From Trichopria drosophilae (Eukaryota > Arthropoda > Insecta > Hymenoptera > Diapriidae), in NCBI GenBank assembly GCA_030407085.1, contig CM059586.1, positions 10,806,001 to 10,870,000 on the forward strand: 64,000 bases of DNA. The letters run 5' to 3'. The translations under genes were made by a program, and so were the position numbers. Positions 37,901 to 49,474 of this stretch are shown piece by piece (the stretch's first letter is position 1; each line of letters opens with the position of its first letter). The notes under the pieces were generated by a model. It ran no database searches. It was not told where the DNA came from and was given only the letters and a program-made list of their open reading frames with translations.

Positions 37901-40900
37901 AATAAAGTATCTGACAATTAAATGTCATTTATAACGTTTTTCTGTCTAATTCTCTTACTTCAAAATAAAATAAAATTTCACCAGACAAAAAAGTTTTCCT
38001 GGAGAATTAAACATTTTTATTATTTACCTTTCCTGTTATTATAAACTTTTCTGAGATAAAATCTGATAATGTGAGAAACAAAAAATATAACTTTCTTAGT
38101 TTGTTTGTTCATGAATGTATTCCTTCGACGGAAGAAATTATTGTTCTAAATAGTGTCTAATAGCTACTCATAACTTTGGAAAGTAGGAGAAATACTTCTT
38201 TATATTGGTCTTATTCAAAGTACAAAAATTTGTCAATTGATGGACAATAGTAGAAGGAAGTCAATGTGAGCACATTATTGTGAAAGCATTATAATAAATA
38301 ATAATAGTAGACGAATTTTGTATACGACATTAAGAGAAGTTACGTGTTAATACCTATTAAAAATAATAAACGAGTTTATTATTATGAGTAGTTTTTACTT
38401 ATGATAAATTATATAGTTAAAAAGATGTAGTCATTATAGTTTCAACTATTTTTAATAACAACTATTTATCTCTATGACTACTCTTTCTATTTGGAACTGG
38501 ATTGCAGTGAAGTAATTCGTCACTGGCAACTTTTTTCTCTCAATTTCAAAATTTAAAACTAATAGAATAACACACATCTGCAAAAATGCCTTTTTTTCTT
38601 TTCAGACATCAGAGTGGTTTTCGATGTAGTTTTGGGCACTGAATATGATCCCAGATTCTTAAATTGCGTACCGCATAAGGATTTTAAGAAAAGTAGGGGT
38701 AAAGACACCAAAAAATGTGTTTTAGATGGTTTTTAGTATTTGTTCTATTTAAACTGTCGTGCTAGAAACTTCTACGTAGTCTTAAATTTCAGCTTAATTC
38801 CTACAGTATAAGACCTATATATCCGTAGGACAAAAAAATAACATTTTTTGTTGAGATTAACTTTTTTACATCCGAATTTTTAAGAGTACCGCAATTTTCG
38901 TCATACTCCGAATCCAGGGTTATTGGGACTCGCTGATTACGAATCCGAAGTCAGATTTTCAAAATTAAAAATGGCGGACTCAAGATGGCTGACAAATTTT
39001 CTACAACTCAATCCACTTGGCCTAAATCTTACTCGAGGGGTTTTGGTTTCGCTGATTATGAATCTGATGTCGGTTTTTAAACATTTAAAAAATTATACAG
39101 CGAAGATAAGATTAGATCACGTCCAACCATCTCAGGTAAAAGCAGGCAATGTCCAAGCAATGGATATAATAATATAATCATCGATCATTCAATATGTAAT
39201 AATGTAATAAGCAATATTAATACAATCAGAGATGTGGACTTTGAAAACGTCTATTGAGGTTTCACAACAGTATTTACGATTTTGAGTTGTACCAATATGC
39301 ACCTTAAAATTAAAGTTTTAATTTAAGTATAGACTAAAGTTTCTAGTACGTCAGTAGGGTATGTAAACTTAGCTTATTGTTAGCTGCAGTTTGATTTTGG
39401 GGTTGTACAACCACTTTTCTCCAACGGACGTGATTGACACTGATAGCCACCATATTGAATCCGTCATGTTTAACTTTAAAAAAGTAAAATAAAACTTGTA
39501 ACCAGTGACCCAAAAACCCTTAAGAGTTCAATTGGATTACTTTATGTCAACTTTTTTATTTTGCATCCGTCATCTTGGATTCGCCATTTTATACAATTCT
39601 GTTTTTTCTTTGTAAATTTCATATATGATTATTGTAGGATAAGATTCCAGCTTTAATTTAGGCAAAGGCAGAAGTCTAAAGGACGTCAGGTGTCTGAGAA
39701 AAGTAGGGATAAAAACACCCAAAAATACATTTTTTACTACCACTTTTCTCAAAATCCTGACGTGAAGCAATTCTGGATAGTGTTCAGCACACAAATTATT
39801 ACATCGGAAACCACTCCGATATCTAAAAAGAAAAAAAATATGTAAACCATTGTAATCGACGATACCATTAGTGGTATAATCCTAAAATTAAAGTTTAACT
39901 ATACTATTAATCATTAACAGGCATGCAGACATTATTTACTCATAGTTTTTCAAATACAACTACTGAAAATGCTGATTAACGTATTTTAACGCAGTTTTTT
40001 TTTGTCGACCATCTAATGTATGCTTTGCATTTTCTGTTCTTCGTTTTATCGATTTTTTTAGGTTAACTTTCACTGTAGTGGCTCGTCGACAATGACATTT
40101 TACTATTTAAATTTGTTAAGTGAAATGTAGAGAAATGTAGAGAAATTTTATTAAATTGGACTAATTAAAGATGACTAATAAATAATATACTAACTATAAT
40201 TAGTTCTCGTTAATTAACGAATATTTTTAAAAAAGAATTTAATAACTCGGTGTATTAATTATCGAACCATCGACTGTTACAATTTATCATGTGAAAAAAT
40301 TAATTAAATATTTCGAAAACTCTCATTTTTTCATTATTAAAGTGCACTAGTTTCATAGAGTAGTATTTAAAAACAGGACAAATTCACATTTCTTTTTGAT
40401 ACATAGTTAATTACATACATGAATTAAGTGTGTAATTTTGATGAGCATAATGGTTGTTAGTATACCCGAAAGACATTACGTATTCATTTGCTATGAAACG
40501 CTTTTAAAATGTCATGGACTTTAATCGTTATCGATTTTGTCGTTCGAGTATTTATAGAATATCGGTTGTGTCTCTCCTTTAATCCATTCCGACCTGCACA
40601 CGATTTCGGTGCGAATTTCCAATACGAGAAATATTGTGTTATTTATACATTATATAAAATATTGTATTTAGTTTGATTGTTATTTAGTTTATATAATAAT
40701 TGACTCACTACATTTAAATTAACGAGTATTGTTTGAATGACTAATTCCTATTATACTTCCAATGTCATTTCTTCTTCAATTTGTTGTAATTTTGATTCTT
40801 GTGTTTTTAAAATAATGTTTTTTCTTGTTTATAAAAGATTTAAACTAATCCCAGATCACAATTTAAATCACTCTCAACAGTGACGCAATTAAATTGATTT

Positions 40901-43900
40901 TAAAATTTTCATAAAGATTTGTAAGAGAAAAATGGGCGTTTGAAGGTTAGTTAGTTTATATAATATTCAATTAGTCCAGTTAATAAAGTAAATAATCCGT
41001 ATGTGCATTATTATCTCAAACAGATCTGTTGATTTATTCGACTGTATATATATGTACATTAAATAACTTGACCACTAACAGGTTCCGTATCCCTCTAGCA
41101 ATAATATCGAGAACTAAATGCTGACATCTCTTCATCACAGAGAAAATTTCTATGATTTTGAAATAATCTTAAAATCTAAGTGTTTTTAGTCAAGATACAT
41201 TAGTTGGCCCCTCTGTTGTTGGTCCTCTAATTTATTTCGTTGATCATTTTCCTGTATCCGATTTAGATAGAGAATTTTGATGAATGTAGAGAGATAATAA
41301 TGGCCTGATATATCTTCGAAAACAGTTCGAAATATAATGAAACCGCAAAAAGTCTGGTGGCAACATAACCTCAAAATTATAAACTCAAATTTCCAAACAT
41401 TGCAATTTATAAAATAGACATTGGCACTCACATTCGTTATGCTTCAAAGATAAAAAAAGGGAAATGATTTAATTATTACTGTTTGCGTTAAGTAAATTCA
41501 AAAAATAATGATTAATTATGACTTTTTCTACGTTCATAATTAATCGATTAAGATCTTTGAATATACAACATACTAACGTATAAATATAAACCAACGTTTA
41601 TTTAATGACAAAGTTGCAAAAATAAAATATACTAATTTTTCAGAAATACAACACTGAATAATTGTGCAAAAGGCACAATTTTTTCGTTAAAATGTTATAA
41701 ATACATTTGGTACTTTCCCATTGAAAAGGTGCATTTTCTTTCAATAGTTGGCATAAAGAAATTCATAGATCTTCTAATTGTGGATCCGTCAGCAACTATT
41801 AAATGCGTTTCTTTTGTTAGTATATATTTCTATTTATTTTCCTCTTCGTGCTAATTTAGCAAATGTAATACACACATAATTCAAATTTAAAGATATCATT
41901 CAAATATTTATATTCAAAGTATTCCGTCGTTTCATTCAAACGTAAAACGGAGATAAATCTTAAAAAAGATCCAAGCTCATCCCAGATCATAATTTAAATC
42001 AGTTTCAACGGAGACTTAATTAAACTGATTTTAAGAGTTTCAGACGTAAAGTTTCTCTTTGAGAAACTTCAAAGCTCGACGTTAAAACTGAAGATTCGTA
42101 AGAAAAAATGCGCGTTTTTATTATTGAATTGTGTTCGTCTGGAAATAGACGCTTTTACAAATCGTCTGATTGAAGATTACAAAGAAAAGTCGATGAACCA
42201 GAACGAAGAACAAAGAAAAAAGGCATCGATCTAAAAAAAGCTTCCGACGTGAAAATTCTTTTAGTTTTCGCATTATCAGGCGCAGAATTCATTCGTAAAT
42301 ATTTATCGAAGATTTGAAAAGTTTATTCAAGCGATATCCGATACGAACGACATTCGTCATTTTAATTGAGAAGGCCAAGTGGAATTTACAAATATTGTAA
42401 TTCATTCATGACACAGCCTATTATATTTTTTGATTAATACTGAAATTTATTATATTATTATGTCGTTTATTTTTAAGAATAACTTACAAGACATTTTTTA
42501 TTGTTGTTGAATAATGCACGCAATAATTTTTTAAATTATGTTAAAATATCATTTTATTTATGGCAATTTTCCTTCATCAATTAATTTTTTTCACGCTATT
42601 TCCTTGTGAAATTTCTTTATAAATTAGCAACTTTATTGTGAAAACAAAATTATCACTTTTACAAGATTAACAGTGTTAGTATTTGTTCGATGGTGGAGAT
42701 TGTACAACAAAAATAATGAAAAGTAATATAAAATAAATAACTATTATAAAGTAAAATACGTGATTTAATCAAAAAATAAATTACTGGAATGGATAAAACA
42801 AGGGAACAAATTATATAAATTTTCATGAATTAAAATTAAACAATTTTCATTGTATTTTGCAACAAAATATCTAAATAAAGTCTATATTTGAGTACTGGCA
42901 AGATTTTCGTTAATAGGATTCCAAAGTGCTCCGCCAATAAGGTAGGAATTTTCATTAAAAACCGAAAATAAAAAATTACTAGATCGATTTTTAAAAATTC
43001 GGGCTCTGTAAAGGTGATTCTAATTACTATAGACGGTATCGTAGAAAATACCAAAGAAATTAATTGAGAACTGTCCGAGAATTTTCAGTAATAATTGATT
43101 TTACTTATTTCTGAAAATTCTCCATAATAATTAGAATTACCTTCACAGAGCCAAAATCTTGAAAATTTTATTCAATCATTTTTAATTTACGTTTTTTAGT
43201 GAAATTTTCTGAAGTACAGGCGGACCAAATCTTATTTAATTTAGGAATATATTGTTTTGTTTCAGGAAATATTTAGTCGAAAAAATTTAAATTAATGTAT
43301 TCGGCTATGACCTCATTTTTTGTTGCTGCAACAAAATAATGAATTAAAAATTTGCGATGTTTAATATCTCAGTTTGTCAAGGTCATATAGTAATATTTAA
43401 ATCCAGGCTACCTATAAAAAAGTACTACAAGAATGGGACCGATTGCAATTTAGAAATTTAATTTATTTTTAATGTATTATTTATTATTATGTACCGCTTC
43501 TTCATTATGGAACTGCTAAATCTTATCCATCGATAACGTCAATTTCTAACATAAAATATGCGAATTTAACAGAAACTATATACATGTTGAAGTCCAGATC
43601 TATTTTAAAGCTATTTTGCGGTTTTTTCAGTTCAAATTCAATTTCAAAAGAAGTTTCAATTCAAAAGAGAATTCGCAAGAATATATATGCGGTCGTATGT
43701 AACAAGGGAAGTTATTTTTCAAAACCAGATCCAGTAGAGTATGATTGCGTCTCGTTATCTTTACGTCCCAGGATATTTTCCCGGTTCCGTCTCGGTATAT
43801 TTAACTGTCGCCGCTCTCTTTTCCCCCCACCTTACGAACGGGGGCCTCAGGAAGGGCCTGATGTGACGTCACGAACGTAACGAGGCTGAGGGGAGTGGGA

Positions 43901-46900
43901 GAAGTGACGCTACCTTTTTTTATAAATATAATGAGACGGGAGGGGAAGACGAGGAACCAAGTAGGTAGGGTAAATATACCGGGACTCTACTGTAACTATA
44001 TTTTTAGAAGTATTTTTGATGGATTTTGTAAAATTTTCATTTAATCATTAATAACAATCTTAAAAATGCAGAAAAAGAAATTACATTTTAGTTTCATTTT
44101 CACATTTTTCTCACTCTAAATAGGTCCTAAAATTTAATAGACTAAAGTTTTTGTCTTAATATGATTGTTCGTCCATTTCAGTGCTACTATTTATACCGGA
44201 GTTATGATTTTTGTTAAAAACGATATTATAACCATAATTATATAAACATAATTTTCTTATTATCTCGAAAACTAAGAACGATAGAAAACTGTTACAAATA
44301 CAAAAACAATACTCTTTTATGGATAGAAAATACAAAGCAGAACAAGAAAAAATGAAAAAAACATTGCCTTTGATTCGTTAAACAAAAAAATAAATAATTT
44401 CTTCGTTTATCTGATGTAATATAATTAAAATATGGAAACGTTCCAAAATTAAGAAATAAAAATTAGTATTAAGTTAAAAATTAGTAATAAGCTCGGTAAT
44501 AAGTAATTTTGCTGTCGATCTTTTAAAATTTGACCTCATTCGTGATAAAATTTGTGTACTTAAAAAAAATTTTAATATTTTGTAACGTTTAATTCGAATA
44601 AGATTTTTATTTATCTTAAAAACGCCGAATAGTTGTTAATAAATAATTGAAAACATGGTATCTATAAAAAAAGATTGTAAACAATTTATAGGTTGATGAA
44701 AATCTCGTTTTTTTTACATATTCCAGTTCAGTTTCGTTAATTGTTTTATTATCCAATCGTAAACGATTCTCTCCGAAATGGACAGATGGTGCATAAATAT
44801 GTAACAAGCTTTAAAAGCTTTTATTCAAGTTCTTTAAAAAATGAAGTTAACAGAAACACGGTTGAAGGGATTCCTCCTTGATACTCGGTAACATCGTTCT
44901 GTGTATTTGTTTCTGTAATCCAGTTATCGAATTCCAATGCAAATGCTGCACAATTTATAAGACTGCAACGACGCCATCCGACGGTATTATAAGGAATTGA
45001 TACAACTGTATCGATTTTGATTTGCCTTACATTAAAGTTGCTTTAGTAATTTGATTAAAAGCTTCTACAATACACTGTTAATTTAGATAAGTATAAGCAT
45101 TTTTTAAGGTCAAATAAGTACATTTCAAGTAGTAATGCATTAACGAGGTTTCTAAATTACTCTACAATAGTTTGAAATTATATACAGTGAAAGGTAACAC
45201 GTGTCGTATACAAATAATTGATGAGTTACTCCATATAACCTTGGTATTATAGAAAATATAAAATAAAAAATTAAATTCATTCTTTTAACGGTAATGTATA
45301 TTACAACGTAAAATACTTTTTTATTAATACGAAACCAAAACAACAATATAATGAAATAAAAATTTACTTGATGATTTTTCAAATTTTTTAACCTACAAAC
45401 ATGTTTGTTTGTTTACGAGTAATTTGTTTAATAGAAGTCATTTAATGAAATTGCAAATTTCTTCTGTAACCACAACTAATAAGCAAAAAGATGACTTAAA
45501 GACCTCCAAAAGATATCTTTTAGATGTCTTACGCAACGATTTCGGAGATCTTTTAGATATCTATAAGAAGACATGTCGAAAATATATTTTAAAATAAAAT
45601 TAACCTACAGATTAAAAAATGTAAACAAATTTGGAGAATTATTGTAGCTCTGTTTTTAAAAACCTGTTAACTTTTCTTATTAATTAATAAATAAGTTTAG
45701 ACGAGAATATCTTATTTACACTATTTAATTTTTATTGGGGTCTGTACTTTGACCTTGGCAATGTTTTGTTGTAAACGTTTCTTCCTCTGATTATACCCTT
45801 CTTTTAGGTTATTTTTGACCTCCAAATTGACCTTTGCAAATTTATTACACCTAGTTATTTTCTTCAGAAACTATATGATATACATAATAAATAAATAAAT
45901 AAATATATGAGGAATTTTCCGGAACTTTTAAAATTAGTTTTAAAAATATTTTTTATGACATAATCGGTTACATACCATAATATCAAAGAAAGATGGTATG
46001 GTAAAAATAATAATACCCAGGAAAAGGCCCAAGCTAGAATAATTGTCAATTTTTTCATTCGAAAGGAATTATTTTAGTAACTTAATTTCGTACACAGAGT
46101 AGGAAATGGTGAATAGATAACAATAAACACAATAATAAATGACAATTAACATTTTCAACATAAAATATATAAGCGTAGTTCTACAAATGGAGGACGATGT
46201 TTTTTTCATTTATGTTTTGGAAAGTATGTTAGGTTCAAGTTACCACCCCTTTATAAGCTTCCTGAAAGTGTCCATATAAAAAAATAAGAATTCTAAATTC
46301 TGGAGTCATTTAAGAGTTATAGTGAAGGGAACGAAAATAAAATTGGTAAAAACACAAAAAATGACGAATGGATTTTTATAAAACATGTTACTAGGGGGTT
46401 TCTGGGGTTGCTGATTACGAATCTGATGTCAGATATTCAAAATTTAAAATGGCGGATACAATGTGCGAAATTTAAAAACATTACTTGAAATCCCCTACAA
46501 GTTTCTTACTTGGAGGTTTTTGAGAGTCGCTTATTAGCGGACAAATTTTTAAACAATGTTTTGGTATTTATGAAACGCTATCCCTGGTTTTTTTTGTCCA
46601 TTTTTTGTTAGACTGGCCATTTCCCCCTATGCCTTCAACATGGTAAATAAGAATCTTATACAAGAATTGTACAAAAAATGTTTTCATTTCTACCTGGGAT
46701 GTTTAAAAGTTTTAAAAATAAGTTCATCTCAAGGATGCATTTTACGTCGAAAAATCTAATTTAAAATTTGTAATCTTGTATCTGTGCAGATGAAACAAGA
46801 GAGTAAAATATTTTTTAGACTTATGAGTCTGTGTTAAGTTCAAGGAATTTAATTTAAATTAGCGATTGTTTCCAAAGTATGTGAGCTTATCCAGTTGAAC

Positions 46901-49263
46901 AATTAACTTTATTGTGATTTTGAACCATTACGTCCAGGATACTGAGAGATCATGAAAAGAAAATTAACTTAAAAAAATATTTGTAATTGATTTTTATTTC
47001 AGTGATTAATTTTGTCCATGTAGCGCACTGAGAGCAATTACATAACAATTTTTATTGTTCTGTCTAGTGCATAGAGGACAGATCTGCAGTTACGATACTA
47101 TTTCCTGTTATTTTGCTTAATTTACTTATTCAGATAAACAAAATTTTACTATAGAGAACTGCAGCTAGAAAGAAATGTAATCTCTGGAATATTTTTTTGG
47201 TATGAGTTCCTACTTTACAGATCCTGACAAGGAATATCATATACAATCCGTAGATACTATAGAAATAACACTAATAGAAGCACTATAAATTATAAATTTA
47301 TCTACCATATTTAATCCGTCATTTTGAATTTTTTAAATGTTACATTGTATTCATAATCAGCGATATCACCCCCCTCCCCCCCAATAACAAGTTTCAAGCG
47401 AATCAATTTATAAAAAATTGGTCCATCATAATTCATCCATCATCATTTGAATTTCGAAAGACCAAGCAGCAAGTTTCAAACGAATCCATTCTATATTTTT
47501 CCTTCAATATTCGTTCCACTAGAAGATTATCTACATACGAATGACAATTTGCCAATTACTGTCTAACAAATAAAAAATAACTTAGTGAATAATACAATTC
47601 ATCACTAGGTATATCAAGCTGGCGCATCCACATTGCCAAAATCAAATATAAAGTACGGCATAATTGAAGGCTCATTTAAGGCTCTCAAAATACCTGAGAC
47701 CTTAAATGAACCTTAAATTATGCCTGTAAAAAATATCGCTTTCAAGGTTTCTACAGTTTCCTTTCCTGTTAGTCTAAAACACGCGCATGCGTGAAGCACC
47801 GGAAGTTACGGTCGGGGGAATTTCAAAGTAGGGTATTTTGAGATCCTTAAATGAGCCTTAAATTATGCCTGTAAAACATATCGCTTCCAACGTTTCTACG
47901 GCCCCCTTTCGTCTTAGCCTAAAACACGCGCATGCCCGTAGCACCGGAAGTAACAGTCGAGGGTAATTCGGACTAGGTTATTTTGAGAGCCTTAAATGAG
48001 CCTTAAATTATAGCCCTAATAGAATTCTTAAATAACTATTTGTCATTGACACACGTTTTTTGGCAATAGCGAAGAGCATTAAATTCGACATAGGGGCATT
48101 AATTTAGCCTTAAATGAGCCATAAATTATGCCGTACATTATATTTGATTTCGACAATGTGGATGCGCCAGCTTGATATACCTTTCATCATTGGTGTTCCA
48201 AAGAGAATAACATTCTACGACATATTGTCGTGCAATATGACCTGAATATACCACCGGACAAAATTCTCCAAAAAAATTCCACAAGAAAAATGAAATATTT
48301 TATTATGTTTGTATATAAAATGCTCCATATCATATATTGAGTCATTCAAATGGTCGTTTAATCGAAGCTTCGAGTTTTTATTTCAATTTGTTTTGCAGCA
48401 GGAAATAAGGGTTAATAAACTGAAAGTCGAAGTACGCATTTTTATAGAAAAATACTTACCAAAAAGACGGGGAAGTTAGGTTTGAATTCAAGAATACTGT
48501 TAAAAGATATTTTATTACGTATAATAATTATAATATTTTATAATAATATGATCATGACTAAGCGTTACAATCGCCTATAAAAACGAAACTGAAATCTAAG
48601 CGGCCATTACGAACCGGTACGCAAAAGACAGAAAGACAGAGACAGAAAAAGAGGGAGAAAGACATAACTCCGAAAAGTGTGGTTCGCATTTAAAGAGTGC
48701 AACTTTTAACGTACATTCATATAATTTCGAAACTAAGGGTACTTACAGAGTGTGATCTATAACGAACGCATCTTGCTTATTTACAGGTACGGTAAGGGAT
48801 TCGGTCTGATTCCAAAGGACTGGGCCCTGCACGTGCAGAACAGCATCTTCGGTATGATTTTCTACACGATCGTCGCTGCACTGAGTAAGAAACTTTTTTC
48901 CATCGCGTTAAAGATAAGCGCACCATAAAGTCGTACATCAAGTATATTAGTATAACAATCGATAGAATAAATGTCATTAAGTACATTAGGTACATTTCGA
49001 TTACATTTTAAGTACATTGAATATATTGTTGTGTTTGTTCCGCAGGTTTGTTCAATCACTATTGGAACACCGTGTTGCTGCTGGTCGCGGCGATATTCTC
49101 GAACTTGTTCTCCGTCTACCTGTCTCGCATCCTCTATTTGCTCCGGGACGTCTGCGTCGTCTGCATCAGCATGTACGTCGTTAACGCCGTCATCCTGATC
49201 TTCGCCATGAGGAAGGTCCGCGAGATCAACCGACTCGCAGCCAAGAAGAAGAAGACCAAATGA
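19723..49263 (+). CDS. Vkor: Vitamin K epoxide reductase (VKOR), complete, three exons
   Basis: Exons 19723-19901, 48787-48884 and 49046-49263 join (phases 2 and 1) into 164 residues, close to the usual VKORC1 length. Seen: a first membrane helix at about 10-30; loop cysteines Cys45 and Cys53 (PFCDISKHFSCSKAF); YGKGFGL at 61-67; NSIFG at 78-82, where Asn78 matches the substrate-contacting Asn80 of human VKORC1; helices at about 80-95, 100-122 and 128-148; the redox centre CVVC at 129-132; Tyr136 at the position of human Tyr139; and a lysine-rich tail ending KKTK, which fits a KKxx ER-retrieval signal. The family reduces vitamin K epoxide and quinone in the ER membrane using dithiols passed from the loop cysteines. 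Two ATGs are adjacent (19723 and 19726); either may be used, and no upstream in-frame ATG competes. The family call is very secure. Confidence 0.96.
20402..20480. repeat. GC-rich fragment related to the GGTAAA element interior
   Basis: GGTTAGGTTAGGATAG is followed by GGGGGTCTGGGGGATGGCAG and its complement-like CCCCCAG. This mirrors GGTTAGGTTAGCATAAC...GGGGGTCCGGGGGCGGAG near 2190-2235 in copy A of the GGTAAA family, so it is probably a fragment of a related element. Confidence 0.4.
23520..23660. mobile_element. Partial CAGT MITE, iterated CCGTAATTGTTG
   Basis: TA (23518-23519) then CAGTCTTCCCTCCGTAATTG. CCGTAAT-type words recur (CCGTAATTGTTG twice, CCCGTAATAATAC once) over about 75 bases, the same iterated layout as the complete CAGTAG MITEs. 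No inverted right end was found, so the 3' limit is approximate and the element looks truncated. Confidence 0.45.
25175..25947. mobile_element. piggyBac-like MITE, TTAA TSD
   Basis: TTAA at 25171-25174 and 25948-25951 flank a 773-bp unit beginning CCCTTTAACGCCTGGACGG and ending with its inverted match, with terminal inverted repeats of about 185 bp. CCCTTT ends and TTAA duplication are hallmarks of piggyBac elements. The interior has no transposase but carries CGCTGATAACGAATCTGAAG and AAAATGGCCGATCC, a module shared with other elements in the window. Confidence 0.85.
31613..31924. mobile_element. MITE with CACGGAGAAAAAT ends
   Basis: Starts CACGGAGAAAAATAACCGGC and ends with the inverted ATTTTTCTCCGTG (312 bp). 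The interior is dense in short inverted words (CAGCTAAAT, TTTAGCGGA, GCTAATCCAGCGG). Ends resemble those of the foldback at 18225-18602. The TSD is unclear. Confidence 0.7.
32208..32462. mobile_element. CAGTAGAG MITE, copy 1
   Basis: TA then CAGTAGAGTCCCGGTATATT; the right end is TACTGGGACTCTAC with the last bases mutated. The interior has TCGTGACGTCACAACAGGCC and GAGCGGCGACAGTTATAACG. The second copy at 43732-43992 lies in the opposite orientation. Iterated TATAACGAGACG is seen on the right. Confidence 0.75.
34202..34914. mobile_element. Long-TIR element, GATACAT ends
   Basis: Inverted arms of about 140 bp: the left contains GTAAAAGTGTCTGCATTTAA and AATTTGAGACTTTTCAT (34280-34328) and the right has their complements (34800-34850). 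Ends are GATACATG at 34202 and ATGTATC near 34908. ATCGACAGAT...AATGTATCGA is also present inside at about 34515-34542. TSD not resolved. Confidence 0.6.
38598..39830. mobile_element. Long-TIR element with internal TGATTACGAATC modules
   Basis: The left end CTTTTCAGACATCAGAGTGG matches, inverted, the right end near 39815-39830, and the match continues through GTGGTTTTCGATGTA and GATTTTAAGAAAAGTAG. The interior has CGCTGATTACGAATCCGAAG (38929), AAAATGGCGGACTCAAGATG and CGCTGATTATGAATCTGATG (39049). Length is about 1.23 kb; TSD not resolved. The open frame at 38923-39177 is a by-product of the module. Confidence 0.6.
43732..43992. mobile_element. CAGTAGAG MITE, copy 2 (inverted)
   Basis: Right end ATATACCGGGACTCTACTG followed by TA; left end CAGTAGAGTATGATTGCG. 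Read on the - strand it aligns along its length with 32208-32462, including TTCGTGACGTCACATCAGGC and GAGCGGCGACAGTTA. A 98-codon open frame crossing it is not a gene. Confidence 0.75.
46400..46460. repeat. Isolated TGATTACGAATCTGA / AAAATGGCGGA module
   Basis: Reads TGCTGATTACGAATCTGATG, then TTTAAAATGGCGGATACAAT. The same paired words occur in three complete elements of the window. A reverse-orientation partner lies near 47300-47365 (TTGAATTTTTTAAATG, then TTCATAATCAGCGATATC), so 46400-47365 may be an eroded element. Confidence 0.45.
47607..48182. mobile_element. MULE-like element, 9-bp TSD, internal tandem repeat
   Basis: TTCATCACT (47598-47606) and TTCATCATT (48183-48191) flank a 576-bp unit. 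The ends, AGGTATATCAAGCTGGCGCA and its inverted match, pair over about 75 bases. A unit of about 150 bp containing TTAAATGAGCCTTAAATTAT, ACACGCGCATGC and AGCACCGGAAGT is present twice, with a partial third. A 9-bp TSD and long TIRs point to the Mutator superfamily. Confidence 0.7.
48787..48884 (+). CDS. Vkor: Vkor exon 2
   Basis: 98 bases between CTTATTTACAG and GTAAGA. Completes Glu60 and encodes YGKGFGL, the region before the second helix, and NSIFGMIFYT. Frame and family alignment fit exons 1 and 3. Given the size of intron 1 this exon is easy to miss. Confidence 0.93.
49046..49263 (+). CDS. Vkor: Vkor exon 3
   Basis: Begins after GTTCCGCAG, completes Ser93, and encodes the last two membrane helices, the CVVC redox motif and the lysine-rich C-terminus before TGA at 49261. 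Intron 2 is 161 bases (48885-49045). Confidence 0.95.
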
Positions 49264-49474
49264 GATGCGAAGAGCAACTCCAAGAAAACGCTCTTCAAGA
49301 AGAAGGCTTAAATCGCGAAGGCCGAGTTTCTTCACTTAAGAACAATTTCTCTTGCGGCTTATATTTTATACGTGTTCACTCTCCGTAGGCTAGTTCAGGC
49401 TTCAATCCAACCAACGATGTTCGCTAGCCTTCGAACGACTGCGTCATCCTTGCGGAAACTGTCTTTTCAATAAA
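49264..49474 (+). promoter_or_regulatory. Vkor 3' UTR with AATAAA at 49469-49474
   Basis: A standard AATAAA hexamer lies about 205 bases after the stop codon, a likely poly(A) signal. Later signals are not excluded. Confidence 0.55.

Larger units (their letters stand above)
19902..48786 (+). other. Vkor intron 1, 28,885 bases, transposon-rich
   Basis: The donor is GTGAGT and the acceptor is CTTATTTACAG; the reading frame and family alignment pass cleanly across the junction. The intron contains most of the mobile elements listed separately. Stretches where I see neither genes nor clear elements include 20481-23519, 23661-25170, 25952-31612, 32463-34201, 34915-38597, 39831-43731, 43993-47597 and 48192-48786. 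In these, small ORFs are rare, short and unrelated to known proteins. Weak features include AAAATGGCGGCC words near 26700-26830, an inverted pair around GGCTCTGT...ACAGAGCC (about 43000-43160), and a 75-bp similarity between 40845-40920 and 41975-42050. Confidence 0.85.

Noticed and set aside
48862..49335. 157-codon - strand open frame rich in Asp
   Set aside because: It is antisense to Vkor exon 3 and part of intron 2; the exon on the + strand is clearly the coding one.
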